Below are positions 44,832 through 53,874 of a DNA stretch of 64,000 bases, piece after piece (position 1 is the stretch's first letter; each line of letters begins with the position of its first letter). Position numbers and translations under genes: made by a program. The notes beneath the pieces were generated by a model that had not been told where the DNA came from, made no database searches, and saw only the letters and a program-made list of their open reading frames with translations. The stretch comes from Candidatus Bathyarchaeota archaeon. GTDB taxonomy: Archaea; Thermoproteota; Bathyarchaeia; Bathyarchaeales; Bathycorpusculaceae. The stretch is from positions 1 through 64,000 of the forward strand of contig JAGTQZ010000002.1 of NCBI GenBank assembly GCA_018396705.1, in the 5' to 3' direction.

Positions 44832-45278
44832 ATGACAATGGTGGATGTAACCGGGAAGCCGAAAGTTTTCCGCGAGGCAACGGCAACCGGCATAATTAGG
44901 CTTAAGCCGGAAACCATAAATCTGATAAAAAAGGGAAAAATTGAAAAGGGAGACCCTGTTTACACGGCGAAAATCGCAGGAACCTTGGCTGCAAAGGAGA
45001 CAAGCAATCTAATCCCGCTCTGCCATCCCTTGCCCTTAACAAACGTGAAAATTGACGTAGAAGTGCTAGGCGAAACTACCATAAAAGTCTCATCCACGGT
45101 TAAGACTGAGGCACAGACAGGTGTTGAAATGGAAGCCCTAGTGGCGACGGCTATAAGCCTCCTAACAATTTGGGACATGGTAAAACAGTACGAGAAAGAC
45201 GCGGAAGGCCAGTATCCATCAACAGTTATTGAGAGTATTCGCGTTGTAAAAAAGGTTAAGGAAGAACATCCAAGATGA
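44832..45278 (+). CDS. moaC: MoaC, cyclic pyranopterin monophosphate synthase
   Basis: About 148 residues. MoaC turns the MoaA product into cyclic pyranopterin monophosphate, the first stable precursor of molybdopterin. Characteristic segments are MVDVTGKPKVFREATATG, KIAGTLAAKETSNLIPLCHP with the conserved His, and KTEAQTGVEMEALVATAISL. The start may be ATG 44832 or 44838, or GTG 44820. Its stop overlaps the moaB start (ATGA), so translation is coupled. It supplies the pterin for the Fwd Mo/W site. Confidence 0.96.
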   Translation: MTMVDVTGKPKVFREATATGIIRLKPETINLIKKGKIEKGDPVYTAKIAGTLAAKETSNLIPLCHPLPLTNVKIDVEVLGETTIKVSSTVKTEAQTGVEMEALVATAISLLTIWDMVKQYEKDAEGQYPSTVIESIRVVKKVKEEHPR

Positions 45279-45805
45279 GCAGGAGTCTGCTTAGGCATAA
45301 GGCTGAAGCTCCGAAAAAGTTGGGCTTCGGCATTTTCGTATGCAGTACATCCCGTTATGCTCAATTAAAAAAAGGCGAAGCAGTTGAGGACGAATCCGGC
45401 GATCTAATGGAGAAACTAGTTAAAGATCACGGTTACTCTGTTATTTTCCGCAAACTCATACCAGACGATAAAGCGGAAATTGAAAAAGGAGTGAAACATG
45501 TCCTAGAATCAAATGCTGTAGATGTAGCCGTTTTTTGCGGTGGAACGGGCATAACTTCCACAGATATAACCATCGAGACGGTTTCGCCCTTCATGGAAAA
45601 AGTTCTACCTGGATTTGGGGAGCTTTTTAGACTTTTGAGTTACGAAAAAATAGGCTCGGCCGCAGTCTTGTCTCGCGCCTTCGCCGGAACAGCCAGAGGC
45701 AAAGTTTTCTTCTGTATTCCAGGCTCACCCGATGCTGTTAGGCTTTGTTTTGAAAAGCTTATATTGCCGGAAGCTGCACACATCGTTAGGCATGCGCGGG
45801 AATAA
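45275..45805 (+). CDS. moaB: MoaB/MogA family molybdopterin adenylyltransferase
   Basis: The 176-residue protein matches MoaB/Mog: GFGIFVCSTSRYA, VFCGGTGITSTDITIETV as the substrate-binding loop, a conserved GELFRLLSYEKIGSAAVLSR, and FCIPGSPDAVRL. It adenylates molybdopterin before Mo or W insertion. An ATGA overlap links it to moaC, and moaA starts two bases after its stop, so the three form a compact cofactor operon. The N-terminus has a short basic extension not seen in E. coli Mog. Confidence 0.95.
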   Translation: MSRSLLRHKAEAPKKLGFGIFVCSTSRYAQLKKGEAVEDESGDLMEKLVKDHGYSVIFRKLIPDDKAEIEKGVKHVLESNAVDVAVFCGGTGITSTDITIETVSPFMEKVLPGFGELFRLLSYEKIGSAAVLSRAFAGTARGKVFFCIPGSPDAVRLCFEKLILPEAAHIVRHARE

Positions 45806-45807
45806 CG

Positions 45808-46734
45808 ATGGTGCTTGTAGATAGCCATGGGCGTCCACTGTTGAACCTTCGGATGGTCTTAACTAGGCCATGCAATTTGCATTGCAGTTTCTGTCATGCT
45901 GAAGGTGAAGATAAATATGCCGAAAACCTTGGTGAGATGACTGCAGAGGAAATTGTGCGAATAGCAAAGATAGCCGTTAGCCTTGGCGTTTCAAAAATCA
46001 AGCTAACCGGCGGGGAGCCTTTGATGCGTAAAGACATAACTCAAATAGTTAGAGGCATAGCAAGCTTGACTGGTTTAGAGGAGCTTTCTATGACGACGAA
46101 TGGGACGTTGCTTGAACCCTTGGCTAAGGAGTTGAAGGCGAATGGTTTGAAACGTGTAAACATAAACCTTCCAACAATTGACGGTGAAACCTATTGTAAA
46201 TTGACCGGCGGAAAACTGGAAAATGTTTTAAGAGGTGTTAAGGCAGCTATAGAGGCGGGATTAAACCCAGTTAAGTTTAACATGCTAGTTCTGAAAGGCG
46301 TAAATGACATGCATGTGCAGGGGATGATTGACTTTGCAAGGGAGAGTGGCGCCGTGCTGCAGCTTATTGAGCTTGAGCCTGTTAACATAAGCCGTGAATA
46401 CTATGAGACTTACCATAAGCCTTTAGATGAGTATGAGGAGATGTTAAGGCAGAAAGCCTTGGAGATTGAGAATAGGAAAACTATGCAGAATCGCCGTGTT
46501 TACCATTTGCCAGACTTAAAGGTGGAGGTTGTTCACCCGATTGAAAACACGGATTTCTGTATGCACTGCACTCGCATGAGGGTTACAAGTGACGGAAAAC
46601 TTAAACCATGTCTCATGAGGAATGATAACACTGTAGATGTTTTAACACCGATGCGTAATGGAGCAACAGACGAGGAGTTGATCGAACTTTTTAAGCTGGC
46701 TAACAAGCGTAGACAACCATATTGCCTTGCCTAG
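45808..46734 (+). CDS. moaA: MoaA, GTP 3',8-cyclase (radical SAM)
   Basis: The 308-residue radical-SAM enzyme starts molybdopterin synthesis from GTP. The N-terminal 4Fe-4S cluster is CNLHCSFCHAEGE, followed by LTGGEPLMRKDI. The C-terminal second cluster is visible as FCMHCTRMRVTSDGKLKPCL. This matches the shorter archaeal MoaA (about 300 residues). It begins two bases after moaB. Its end overlaps the convergent phosphoesterase gene by 4 bases. The final residues (RRQPYCLA) differ from the C-terminal GG of bacterial MoaA. Confidence 0.95.
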   Translation: MVLVDSHGRPLLNLRMVLTRPCNLHCSFCHAEGEDKYAENLGEMTAEEIVRIAKIAVSLGVSKIKLTGGEPLMRKDITQIVRGIASLTGLEELSMTTNGTLLEPLAKELKANGLKRVNINLPTIDGETYCKLTGGKLENVLRGVKAAIEAGLNPVKFNMLVLKGVNDMHVQGMIDFARESGAVLQLIELEPVNISREYYETYHKPLDEYEEMLRQKALEIENRKTMQNRRVYHLPDLKVEVVHPIENTDFCMHCTRMRVTSDGKLKPCLMRNDNTVDVLTPMRNGATDEELIELFKLANKRRQPYCLA

Positions 46735-47231
46735 ATTAAACTGACAATTTTTGCTTCAAGTTTCTCTGTGTCTAACAAGGCGATTGTTGGTTTTCCAGTT
46801 AAATAACCACAAACTTCGCCTGGATTCACGATAAGGGTTCCTCCTTTGCGGTAGGCTTCCGCTTTATGAGTGTGACCATAGGCTATAATGTCGAATGTTT
46901 CGCTTTCAATCAAAGCCTTCAAAAGCTCTTCTTCGTTTCCATGTAGCAATGCAATTTTGATGTTGTTAATGTTTATTTCTGCGAAGTTTCCGCGGATTTC
47001 AAACTTGGCGTTTTCGCTGAATCGCTTTTTCAAAAGTTCGCGATCTCCATCGTTGTTGCCGAAAACACCTATCAGCTTTGCTTTTAACTCCTTGAATCTT
47101 GGAATAACAAATGGTGCCACGTAGTCTCCGGCGTGGAGCACGAGTTCGACATTTTCTTCATTGAGCCTTTTTATGGCTTTTTCCACCATGGGTAAGCAGT
47201 CATGAGTATCCGACATCAAACCCACGAGCAT
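46731..47231 (-). CDS. YfcE/MJ0936-type metallophosphoesterase
   Basis: The 166-residue calcineurin-like phosphoesterase has all the metal motifs: SDTHDCLP, LHAGDYVAPF, GVFGNNDGDRE, IALLHGNEE and YGHTHKAEAY. Close relatives (YfcE, MJ0936) hydrolyse phosphodiesters, but the natural substrate is not known. It has usual length, and the start ATG is followed by LVGLMSD. It is convergent with moaA and stands alone. Confidence 0.92.
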   Translation of the reverse strand: MLVGLMSDTHDCLPMVEKAIKRLNEENVELVLHAGDYVAPFVIPRFKELKAKLIGVFGNNDGDRELLKKRFSENAKFEIRGNFAEININNIKIALLHGNEEELLKALIESETFDIIAYGHTHKAEAYRKGGTLIVNPGEVCGYLTGKPTIALLDTEKLEAKIVSLI

Positions 47232-47502
47232 TTATGTTCACCTCTTCTAGGTTATGTCCTAAATTTATTGTAATTGTAGATAAGGCTATTCCTAAACTTT
47301 CTGGATAGACTAGGACAACATATGGATTAAAGAGAGGCGATTACTGTATAAGTTAGGGTTATTTTGTTTTCACGGTATTGGTTCGCCAGTAGGGGGTGGG
47401 CTCTACTTTTTGAGAATACTATTCCGTTTTGGTGATAGAGGATTCTTCTAGAAGATATTACGAGAATAGTAATAGTATTTTTGTGGAAGCACCGCTTAAA
47501 AT

Positions 47503-47895
47503 ATGGGCATCTCTTTAATTACGGATGTTGTCGAGAGGAATAACTTGGGAATGAATGTTTACGATCCTGATTCTCAGCAAAAAAGGCGGGATAAACTCTA
47601 TATAATTGCAGAAATTTTGGAAATAGCTCAAGAAGGTGCTTTGAAAACTCAGATTATGTATCGGGCTAACTTAAGCTTTACGCAACTCAATGAGTATTTG
47701 AAGTTTATGTTGAAGATAAACCTAATCGATAGAATTGTTGAGAACGATAGGGAAGTTTACAAGGCGACGCCAAAGGGATTGGAGTTTCTTCAACGCTACC
47801 AGGAGATGATTGATCTTCTTAAGTCCGGAGTTGAAAATGGCGGAAATCATGTTAAGGTTCCACCAGCGCATCTAATAAAAAGAAATCATGTTTAA
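47503..47895 (+). CDS. Archaeal winged-helix regulator (COG3432-like)
   Basis: The protein has 130 residues. The core RRDKLYIIAEILEIAQEGALK, then TQIMYRANLSFTQLNEYLKF and the wing IVENDREVYKATPKGLEFLQ, is typical of small archaeal winged-helix proteins with a one-domain fold. A later start at MNVYDPDSQQ is possible. A short inverted repeat (AATACTATT near 47421 and AATAGTATT near 47477) lies just upstream and could be an autoregulatory site, though this is weak. The ligand is unknown. Confidence 0.75.
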   Translation: MGISLITDVVERNNLGMNVYDPDSQQKRRDKLYIIAEILEIAQEGALKTQIMYRANLSFTQLNEYLKFMLKINLIDRIVENDREVYKATPKGLEFLQRYQEMIDLLKSGVENGGNHVKVPPAHLIKRNHV

Positions 47896-47910
47896 AAGTT
47901 TAGGAACCAC

Positions 47911-48111
47911 TTATGGCTGTGAATGTTTTGTTCTCTGCTGTTTTTCCAGGTAGCGTTTAACTTTCTCCCTTAACGTTGGGAATTCGTCTAGCATGGCTTT
48001 TATCACATGCCAGCGGATCTCGTCGTTTTCTACTCCAGCATCCATGAGTATCCAAAATATTACGTAGTGATATACGATATAAGCTTTTACTTTCAATTCA
48101 GAATATGCCAA
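47911..48111 (-). CDS. Small hypothetical protein, unknown function
   Basis: A 66-residue protein opening ELKVKAYIVYHYVIFWILMD, a mixed hydrophobic segment too polar for a clear membrane span, then an amphipathic helix (WHVIKAMLDEFPTLREKVKR) and a basic tail. It is located between the winged-helix gene (convergent) and the large secreted protein on the same strand. It has no recognisable family. The open frame is short, so it may be non-coding. Confidence 0.35.
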   Translation of the reverse strand: MAYSELKVKAYIVYHYVIFWILMDAGVENDEIRWHVIKAMLDEFPTLREKVKRYLEKQQRTKHSQP

Positions 48112-48142
48112 AAATAAAAAGAAAAGGGGGTCGTGGAAACTG

Positions 48143-49513
48143 CTATTTTACAACTAAAAGGTTAACAGGCTTCTTAAGAAGCTTCACCGCAGTAACAGCC
48201 ACGCCAATAACGACGGTGGCGCCCACAAGAACCCACAATAGCCTCGTGGTTATTAGCTCTGGGATTGTTGTTGTGGCTGATGTTAAGCCTATAGTCGGGT
48301 CATGCTCTAACGTGTAGTTTCCAAAGTATGGATAGCAAATAAACAGCCTTAGATGCCCGCCGGCAGCGATGTAAGACGCTGTAACATTTACGTATTTATA
48401 GGTTGTGCCGTCTGGGTTTAGCAGCCTAGCCCACGGGACAAACTCTAAGAAGCCTACTGGAACATCCTTTTCGCCGCGGGCAAAGTGCAGCCTTATCCGT
48501 TCCCTAAACCTTTCCCTGAGCTGTAGTGTGGCTTGTATCGGATTTTCGTCTTGGCTTGTTTCGTTTTTGTCAACTGCGTAGCGTTCACCATTAACGATTG
48601 CTTCCCGCATTTGAGACCTTGTCTCAACCCGGTGTTCTGCTTGATTTTGGACTTCGTTTTCGGCGTACTGTAAGTCTTCAAGCTTTATGGACGCCATGTT
48701 AACCCATAAGGCTAAGCCTGTTCTGCTTTCCGGTATTTCTAGACCCCATTTTCTAAGGAAGCCGTTGATTTTGTCTATGTTCCATTCCCAATGCTTCACA
48801 ACAAAGTCGAATTTCAACTGCCCAGCTGCAACAGTATAATTGTATTTTGGATTAGCTGGGTCCGGTGTTTCGGTTACTGTGTTGTTGTAGAATCGGCATC
48901 TAATTTCAATATTGCCTTCTGCGAACTTCAAGTTTGGATGGCCGTAAACTGTTGTTAAAGTGAAGTTGAAGGACCAGTAGTCCTTCTCCTCCACAAATAT
49001 TGGTCCGGATAGTGTCCAGTTGCATGCGCTGAAGGGCAAGTAAGCCCTGTGCAATTTGAACAAGAGTTCGTAGAACTCGCCAATTGCTTGGCGGTACCTC
49101 TCGCCATACTTATACCTTTGCCGTATAGCTGGTTCGATGCGGTCTTTCCATAATGTCGCGTTTACAGTAGCGTTGTCTGCGTGGAACCTATGCCTATAAT
49201 ATGGCTTGTCGATGGCGAGGTATTCGATGACTCCCTTAAATTTGACTACATATATTGTGCTGTTGTCTTTTGTGTACCACCACAAGAACATGGGTTTTGT
49301 GCCCTTTGCCGGGAAGATTAACGTTATCAACGGAGTCTCGAACCCGCGCCATGTTTTTCCAAAAAGTCTTTCCGTAACCGGTAGACTTTGGGCGTCCTCT
49401 ACGGTGTCATCTGCATTTGCTGCTGGGCTTAGAGTGGCAAGCGCTGGTGCGGCTAAAAGCAAGGCTAGGCTCAAAGCCAATATTGTTTTTCTTGTGTTTT
49501 TCATGTTTTTCAC
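48143..49513 (-). CDS. Secreted, C-terminally anchored protein of unknown function
   Basis: The 456-residue protein has a cleavable-looking signal peptide (TILALSLALLLAAPALA, about residues 10-30) and a single C-terminal membrane helix (about 425-445, LLWVLVGATVVIGVAVTAV) followed by a basic end. The large outer domain is beta-rich with many N-x-S/T sites and repeated NFTLTT-like strands. No enzyme motif is visible. Its anchor pattern resembles archaeal surface proteins. It is a single gene with its own upstream region. Start could be the first or the second Met. Confidence 0.6.
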   Translation of the reverse strand: MKNMKNTRKTILALSLALLLAAPALATLSPAANADDTVEDAQSLPVTERLFGKTWRGFETPLITLIFPAKGTKPMFLWWYTKDNSTIYVVKFKGVIEYLAIDKPYYRHRFHADNATVNATLWKDRIEPAIRQRYKYGERYRQAIGEFYELLFKLHRAYLPFSACNWTLSGPIFVEEKDYWSFNFTLTTVYGHPNLKFAEGNIEIRCRFYNNTVTETPDPANPKYNYTVAAGQLKFDFVVKHWEWNIDKINGFLRKWGLEIPESRTGLALWVNMASIKLEDLQYAENEVQNQAEHRVETRSQMREAIVNGERYAVDKNETSQDENPIQATLQLRERFRERIRLHFARGEKDVPVGFLEFVPWARLLNPDGTTYKYVNVTASYIAAGGHLRLFICYPYFGNYTLEHDPTIGLTSATTTIPELITTRLLWVLVGATVVIGVAVTAVKLLKKPVNLLVVK

Positions 49514-49712
49514 CGGGAAAAGACTATGTTAAACCGGCTTTTAAGAAAACCGCTTCCAAAAAACTCGAACCTCGCCTATTAGAAGTTCTAGAAACCTAGA
49601 ACTTTCTGCCACGTCATGGTTGCCTTCCCGTAAAGCAAAAATGGCGCTCGTCTAAGCTTATTTTCTCTAGCCCCTCTTTAGAGTGATGATTAAAATTGAT
49701 GCCGCGTCGTTG

Positions 49713-50546
49713 CTAGGTAAATTTCCCAAGTATGAATAGGACGGCTATGTTTAGGTATGTGGCTGTCAGGCTTATGATTATGCCTTTATCTAGTCTCAAG
49801 CCCTTTCCGTGGCAGACCGCAGCTGAAACAAGCAGTATGCTCCAAACTTGCAAAATCACTAGTACGACGTCCCTCACGATTTTCGCGAATTGCCAACTGT
49901 ACATGGCTAGGGCCTCTAGAACTGCAGGGGCACTCAAATATATGTAGGGGTAAACCGCTAAGGGAATCGCCGCCAGCCCGACGCACGTGAAAAGTTGCAA
50001 GTCATTTCCAATCCGCTTAAAAATGGCTATGGCTAAAACCTCCGTGAACAAGAACAAGCCTATCCAATTGAAGATGAAAAGCACGGCTATGCTTGTAGGG
50101 CTACGCGTAGAATATTCAAAATAGAAGAGTAGTGCAGGTTCAAGTCTCGCAATAGAGGCGCCGAAAGCTCCCAGAACCAGTACCGCAGCGGAGATCGGCA
50201 AAAACTTGTATGGTTTAGCTGTTAATGCGAATATTGGAGACAGAAAAAGCCATTTAACTGCCCGATGGCTTAGGGTTTCACTTATCTCGAGGCTGGCTGG
50301 AACACTTCCATCCTTTAAAACTCTATAAAGCATTTGTCCCTTTGCGTTTAACCGGTACTTGCGCTGTTTATCCTGCTCAATAAAGTCTGAAAGCATATCT
50401 AAATGATAATAAACGGTGCCTACACCTACACCCAGTGTTTCGCGAAGTTCCTTAAACCCAATCTTTTCTTGGTTGCCCAAAACCTCGATTATCCTGCGCC
50501 TAGTCGGATCCTTGAGGAGGGCATAGTATCGTGAAAGATCTTCCAT
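49713..50546 (-). CDS. Winged-helix regulator fused to a multi-helix membrane domain
   Basis: The protein has 277 residues. The N-terminal ArsR-like domain (about 1-75) reads LKDPTRRRIIEVLGNQEKIG, then GVGTVYYHLDMLSDFIEQD with the wing KQRKYRLNAKGQ. After a linker, about residues 95-275 contain five to six membrane helices, a pattern similar to Yip1-like domains. Signals felt in the membrane could be passed directly to DNA. It is divergent from the truncated glycosyltransferase gene (190 bases apart) and may regulate that cluster or the secreted-protein gene downstream on its strand. Confidence 0.72.
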   Translation of the reverse strand: MEDLSRYYALLKDPTRRRIIEVLGNQEKIGFKELRETLGVGVGTVYYHLDMLSDFIEQDKQRKYRLNAKGQMLYRVLKDGSVPASLEISETLSHRAVKWLFLSPIFALTAKPYKFLPISAAVLVLGAFGASIARLEPALLFYFEYSTRSPTSIAVLFIFNWIGLFLFTEVLAIAIFKRIGNDLQLFTCVGLAAIPLAVYPYIYLSAPAVLEALAMYSWQFAKIVRDVVLVILQVWSILLVSAAVCHGKGLRLDKGIIISLTATYLNIAVLFILGKFT

Positions 50547-50739
50547 GGACTGTTTTCTCCGCCTTTCCTAAGAATTCAGAAACTGTTGTAAGCCTATTTA
50601 AGTCTTCTAAACATAAAATCAATATCAGCCACAAAATTCACTGCAGCTTCCCCTTAATGAAATATTTTTCCACGGGAATACTTGCTTTATCTTTAGCGTC
50701 GAAACAGCCTTTAGTGAAACAGTCTCTAGTGGAGGAAGG

Positions 50740-51198
50740 ATGAGGGTGCAAGCTTATCCCAAAAGCATTTTCAAGCCTTCAGTATCCATAATTGTCCCGG
50801 CATACAATTGTGAAAGGCTGATTCCTCAATGTCTAGTAAGCTTATTCAAAAACGCGGTCCATTACATGGGTTTCTGCGAGATCATAGTTGTAGACGATGG
50901 AAGCAGCGATTACACCTATGAAATGGCCTGGGCAACCATACAAAAATGCAGAAGGAGGTGGCCTCATGTTGGTGGCAAGGTAGTAAGGCATTCAACAAAA
51001 CTTGGCATAAAACAAGCTATAAAAACGGGTGTTAACAAGGCTTTGGGAACGTTAATATTCATCGTGGGTTCTCAGTCGATTTTGAAACCAAACGCGCTGA
51101 AGGAAATAGTTGAAACTTTTGAAAGAAAGAATAAGACCACATCTAATTCTAGGGCTGTTCTCTGCAAAGCAGAAACGCTAAGAAAACTCTTTACATAA
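50740..51198 (+). CDS. Degenerate, truncated family-2 glycosyltransferase
   Basis: The 152-residue protein keeps the start of a GT-A glycosyltransferase (VSIIVPAYNCERLIPQC and IIVVDDGSSDYTYEMAWA). It lacks the acceptor half, and the catalytic DxD is replaced: where the full copy downstream has ALVDADTWWEP, this one has IFIVGSQSILKP. An 81-bp tract is identical in DNA to the downstream gene, although the flanking parts are diverged. It is therefore probably inactive. The start ATG is close behind GGAGGAAGG. It may be a decaying duplicate. Confidence 0.6.
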   Translation: MRVQAYPKSIFKPSVSIIVPAYNCERLIPQCLVSLFKNAVHYMGFCEIIVVDDGSSDYTYEMAWATIQKCRRRWPHVGGKVVRHSTKLGIKQAIKTGVNKALGTLIFIVGSQSILKPNALKEIVETFERKNKTTSNSRAVLCKAETLRKLFT

Positions 51199-51254
51199 AA
51201 CAAGAAAATTTTTCAAATCAGCAATGCGTCTAAAACATAGTTTAAGGGTCGCTC

Positions 51255-51998
51255 TTGAAAGTCGAAGCTGTACTATTTGATTTGTTTGATACTTTACTCC
51301 TGATAGAAGGCGGCAATACCTTCTACATACCTTGCCTTAAGAGGCTTCATGGTTTTCTAGTTGAAAATGGTGTCAATGCATCTTTCGAAAAATTTAAACA
51401 CGCCTATTTCGAGGTAAGAGACCGTCTATACATGGAAACCCTTAATAGTCTTGAGGAACCACACTTTAAAGTCCGAGTCTGGCAAACATTACAGAAGCTT
51501 GGCTACAACTACTCACTCACAGATTCTATCGTAACCGGAGCAACGGAAGCATTCGCTGAAGAATTCAGCAAATATGTTAAAATAGACGAGGAAGCTCCAA
51601 CGGCTTTAGAAAAACTATACGGAAAATACAAGCTGGGTATAGTTTCCAACTTCGCCCTTCCAGAATGTGCCAGAAAACTGCTTGAGAAATTTAAAATGAA
51701 AAGATTCTTTGAAGCCATTGTAATTTCCGGTGAAATTAATAAACGAAAGCCAAGCCCAGAAATTTTCAAAAAAGCCCTAACAACAATCAAAACCGAACCA
51801 TCTAAAACCGTTTTTGTTGGCGACACGCCCAGCGTAGATATTGAAGGCGCTAAAAATGTCGGAATGAAAGCCATACTTATTATAAGAAGAACATCTGCAA
51901 CTGATTGGCCAACTCAGCCTAGTAAGGGGGTTAAACCAGACAAAATTATCAAAAGCCTAAAAGAACTACCAACAGTTATCGGGGAGATTGCTAACTAG
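51255..51998 (+). CDS. HAD-superfamily hydrolase
   Basis: The 247-residue phosphatase-like protein has HAD motif I VLFDLFDTLLLIEG (both aspartates), motif II IVSNFAL, a Lys in KRKPSPEIFKKA and motif IV VGDTPSVDIEGAKNVG. The helical cap between motifs I and II (about 20-95) is of the C1 type seen in L-2-haloacid dehalogenase and phosphoglycolate phosphatase relatives. The substrate cannot be read. It starts with TTG and sits between the two glycosyltransferase copies. Confidence 0.88.
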   Translation: MKVEAVLFDLFDTLLLIEGGNTFYIPCLKRLHGFLVENGVNASFEKFKHAYFEVRDRLYMETLNSLEEPHFKVRVWQTLQKLGYNYSLTDSIVTGATEAFAEEFSKYVKIDEEAPTALEKLYGKYKLGIVSNFALPECARKLLEKFKMKRFFEAIVISGEINKRKPSPEIFKKALTTIKTEPSKTVFVGDTPSVDIEGAKNVGMKAILIIRRTSATDWPTQPSKGVKPDKIIKSLKELPTVIGEIAN

Positions 51999-52203
51999 CC
52001 ATTCTGGCAGTCCAGCCCTAACAGACCCATAGAGCGTGACTCAATACTACACAGAATAGAGTAAAGGCAATCTGAAGGGTTTAGGTATTGATAAATGTCT
52101 GTTAGGTTTTAGCTTGCTTTTGAAATATTTCCCTGTGGGAATACTGTTTTATTTTGCATGATCTTTGGAAAATGGCTTAGGAGAAGGCGCAGGGCAGATT
52201 TTT

Positions 52204-53595
52204 ATGCTTGAAAAAGTTTCGAAAAAGAAAAGTTCAAAATTACTTTATTTACTGTTCGCCCTGCCGGTTTTCTTAGCAGTCTTATGTTGGTTGTATTTTC
52301 CCGTCGTGGCTTACGCTTTTTTGGTTCATGTTTTTGGCTATGTTCCAAGTACTCAGCCAACCCATTGGCTTTGGCACGGAACCCTCTATGCCTTTTTCAC
52401 TCTCTACGTTTTTCTGGCAATAGGCCTTGGCGGCATGAGAATCGTTGCCGCTTGGATGCACAAAAGGAAAAAACATACAGGCGATAGTGCCCAATACCCA
52501 TCAGTTACCTTTGTAGTGCCAGCATACAATGAGGAAAAACACATCACGAGGTGCATAACAAGCCTCTTCGCTAACGCCTCCAACTATCCGGGTTTCTGCG
52601 AGATCATAGTTGTAGACGATGGAAGCAGCGATTACACCTATGAAATGGCCTGGGCAACCATACAAAAATGTCAGAAACAGTGGCCTAACGTTAGATGCAA
52701 GGTTGTTAGGCACTGCGTAAACCTCGGCAAAGCCGAAGCCATAAGAACCGGAATTAACAGGGCGCGAGGCGAATTCATAGCTCTCGTGGATGCTGACACG
52801 TGGTGGGAACCGAACGCCTTAAAAGAACTTGTTAAAACTGCAGAAGGAGCTGGTTACTATGCTATAAGCGGTTATGTTCATCCAACCGACGGAAAAGACG
52901 AAAGAGGGCTATACATAACCCTTCAACAGCTTGAATACAGTCAGGGATTGGGAGTATATCGAAGTGCCCAAGCACTGAAAAACTCCATTTTGGTAATTCC
53001 AGGTCCCATGGGCTTGTATCGGGCAGATGTGCTTATAGAAATACTGAATGAAAAAACCATGAAGTCTGTGGCTGAGGATATGGAAATAACCTTAGAAATG
53101 CAAAAGAAAAATTTGCCCATAGGGTACACCGGTAGTGCTAGAAGCGCGACTGTTGCGCCAAAAACATTAAAGGCATTTTGGAATCAGCGGCTGCGATGGT
53201 TCGCAGGCGGCATTCACAATATTCTATCTATCCACAAGGATTTGCTTTTCAAAAAACGTTTCCTAAGTTTATTCCTTTGGGACGCTTTAATATTGGGTTA
53301 TGGATGCAGCCTAATCGAAATCGTAGCCATGTTAAGTCTGCCCATTTTTATATTGTTTGCGCCGGATAAGATGTTCTTTCTCCTAAACTTAATAGTTTAC
53401 ACCCTTTTCGCCTTTTTTGTAGGGGTAATCTATCAAGCCATCGCCCTAAAATTTTCCTACGGTCAATATAACCATAAACATCTTCTTGTCTATACTCCGC
53501 TTTACTTAATATTAAGGATTATTAATGTGTTTGCAAGACTTAGAAGCCTAATAGCATTCTTGAGGGGTGATAGGGGCTGCTGGCGCAAAACATGA
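52204..53595 (+). CDS. Membrane-bound family-2 glycosyltransferase (processive type)
   Basis: About 463 residues. Two N-terminal membrane helices (about 10-35, 50-80) precede a GT-A catalytic domain: SVTFVVPAYNEEKHITRCIT, VVDDGSSDYTYE, the metal-binding ALVDADTWWEP, SVAEDMEITLEM with the catalytic Asp, and NQRLRWFAGGIHNI, the QxxRW motif of processive enzymes. Two to three C-terminal membrane helices follow. Relatives include cellulose, PNAG and hyaluronan synthases, so it probably makes a surface polysaccharide. The start may be ATG 52204 or TTG 52165. Confidence 0.9.
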   Translation: MLEKVSKKKSSKLLYLLFALPVFLAVLCWLYFPVVAYAFLVHVFGYVPSTQPTHWLWHGTLYAFFTLYVFLAIGLGGMRIVAAWMHKRKKHTGDSAQYPSVTFVVPAYNEEKHITRCITSLFANASNYPGFCEIIVVDDGSSDYTYEMAWATIQKCQKQWPNVRCKVVRHCVNLGKAEAIRTGINRARGEFIALVDADTWWEPNALKELVKTAEGAGYYAISGYVHPTDGKDERGLYITLQQLEYSQGLGVYRSAQALKNSILVIPGPMGLYRADVLIEILNEKTMKSVAEDMEITLEMQKKNLPIGYTGSARSATVAPKTLKAFWNQRLRWFAGGIHNILSIHKDLLFKKRFLSLFLWDALILGYGCSLIEIVAMLSLPIFILFAPDKMFFLLNLIVYTLFAFFVGVIYQAIALKFSYGQYNHKHLLVYTPLYLILRIINVFARLRSLIAFLRGDRGCWRKT

Positions 53596-53646
53596 AACGT
53601 AAAAACTGGTTGACAAATAACAACTTATATTAGGGACGAAGGAAAC

Positions 53647-53654
53647 GTTTATAT
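53647..53654 (+). promoter_or_regulatory. rRNA promoter TATA box
   Basis: GGAAACGTTTATATC is a BRE-plus-TATA arrangement, and it precedes the GC-rich 16S leader. Transcript start would be near 53677, giving a leader of about 235 bases before the mature 16S. Confidence 0.5.
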
Positions 53655-53831
53655 CTGCTGACATGTCTTCCAGAATATCTTGGTGAAAATTAAGCTGCCC
53701 GCATTTCCGGCGGCGGCCCAACCCCAACCATAAAGGCGTTAAGCGCCCAAGGGATGAGGATGGTTGGCCTCCACTTGCGGGCACAAAAATGTGGACCTGA
53801 CAATAACCATGTTAGGTCTGAAATGGGCTTT

Positions 53832-53874
53832 GGCTATGTGGATCTCCCTCCAAATCCAGTCGGCTTTGCGGCCG
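53832..53874 (+). other. Left arm of pre-16S processing stem
   Basis: GGCTATGTGG, CTCC, CAGTCGGCTTT and GCGGCC in this stretch pair with the matching complements at 55415-55461. The two arms bracket the 16S gene, as in archaeal precursors, where such stems contain the bulge-helix-bulge cut by the tRNA-splicing endonuclease. Confidence 0.6.
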
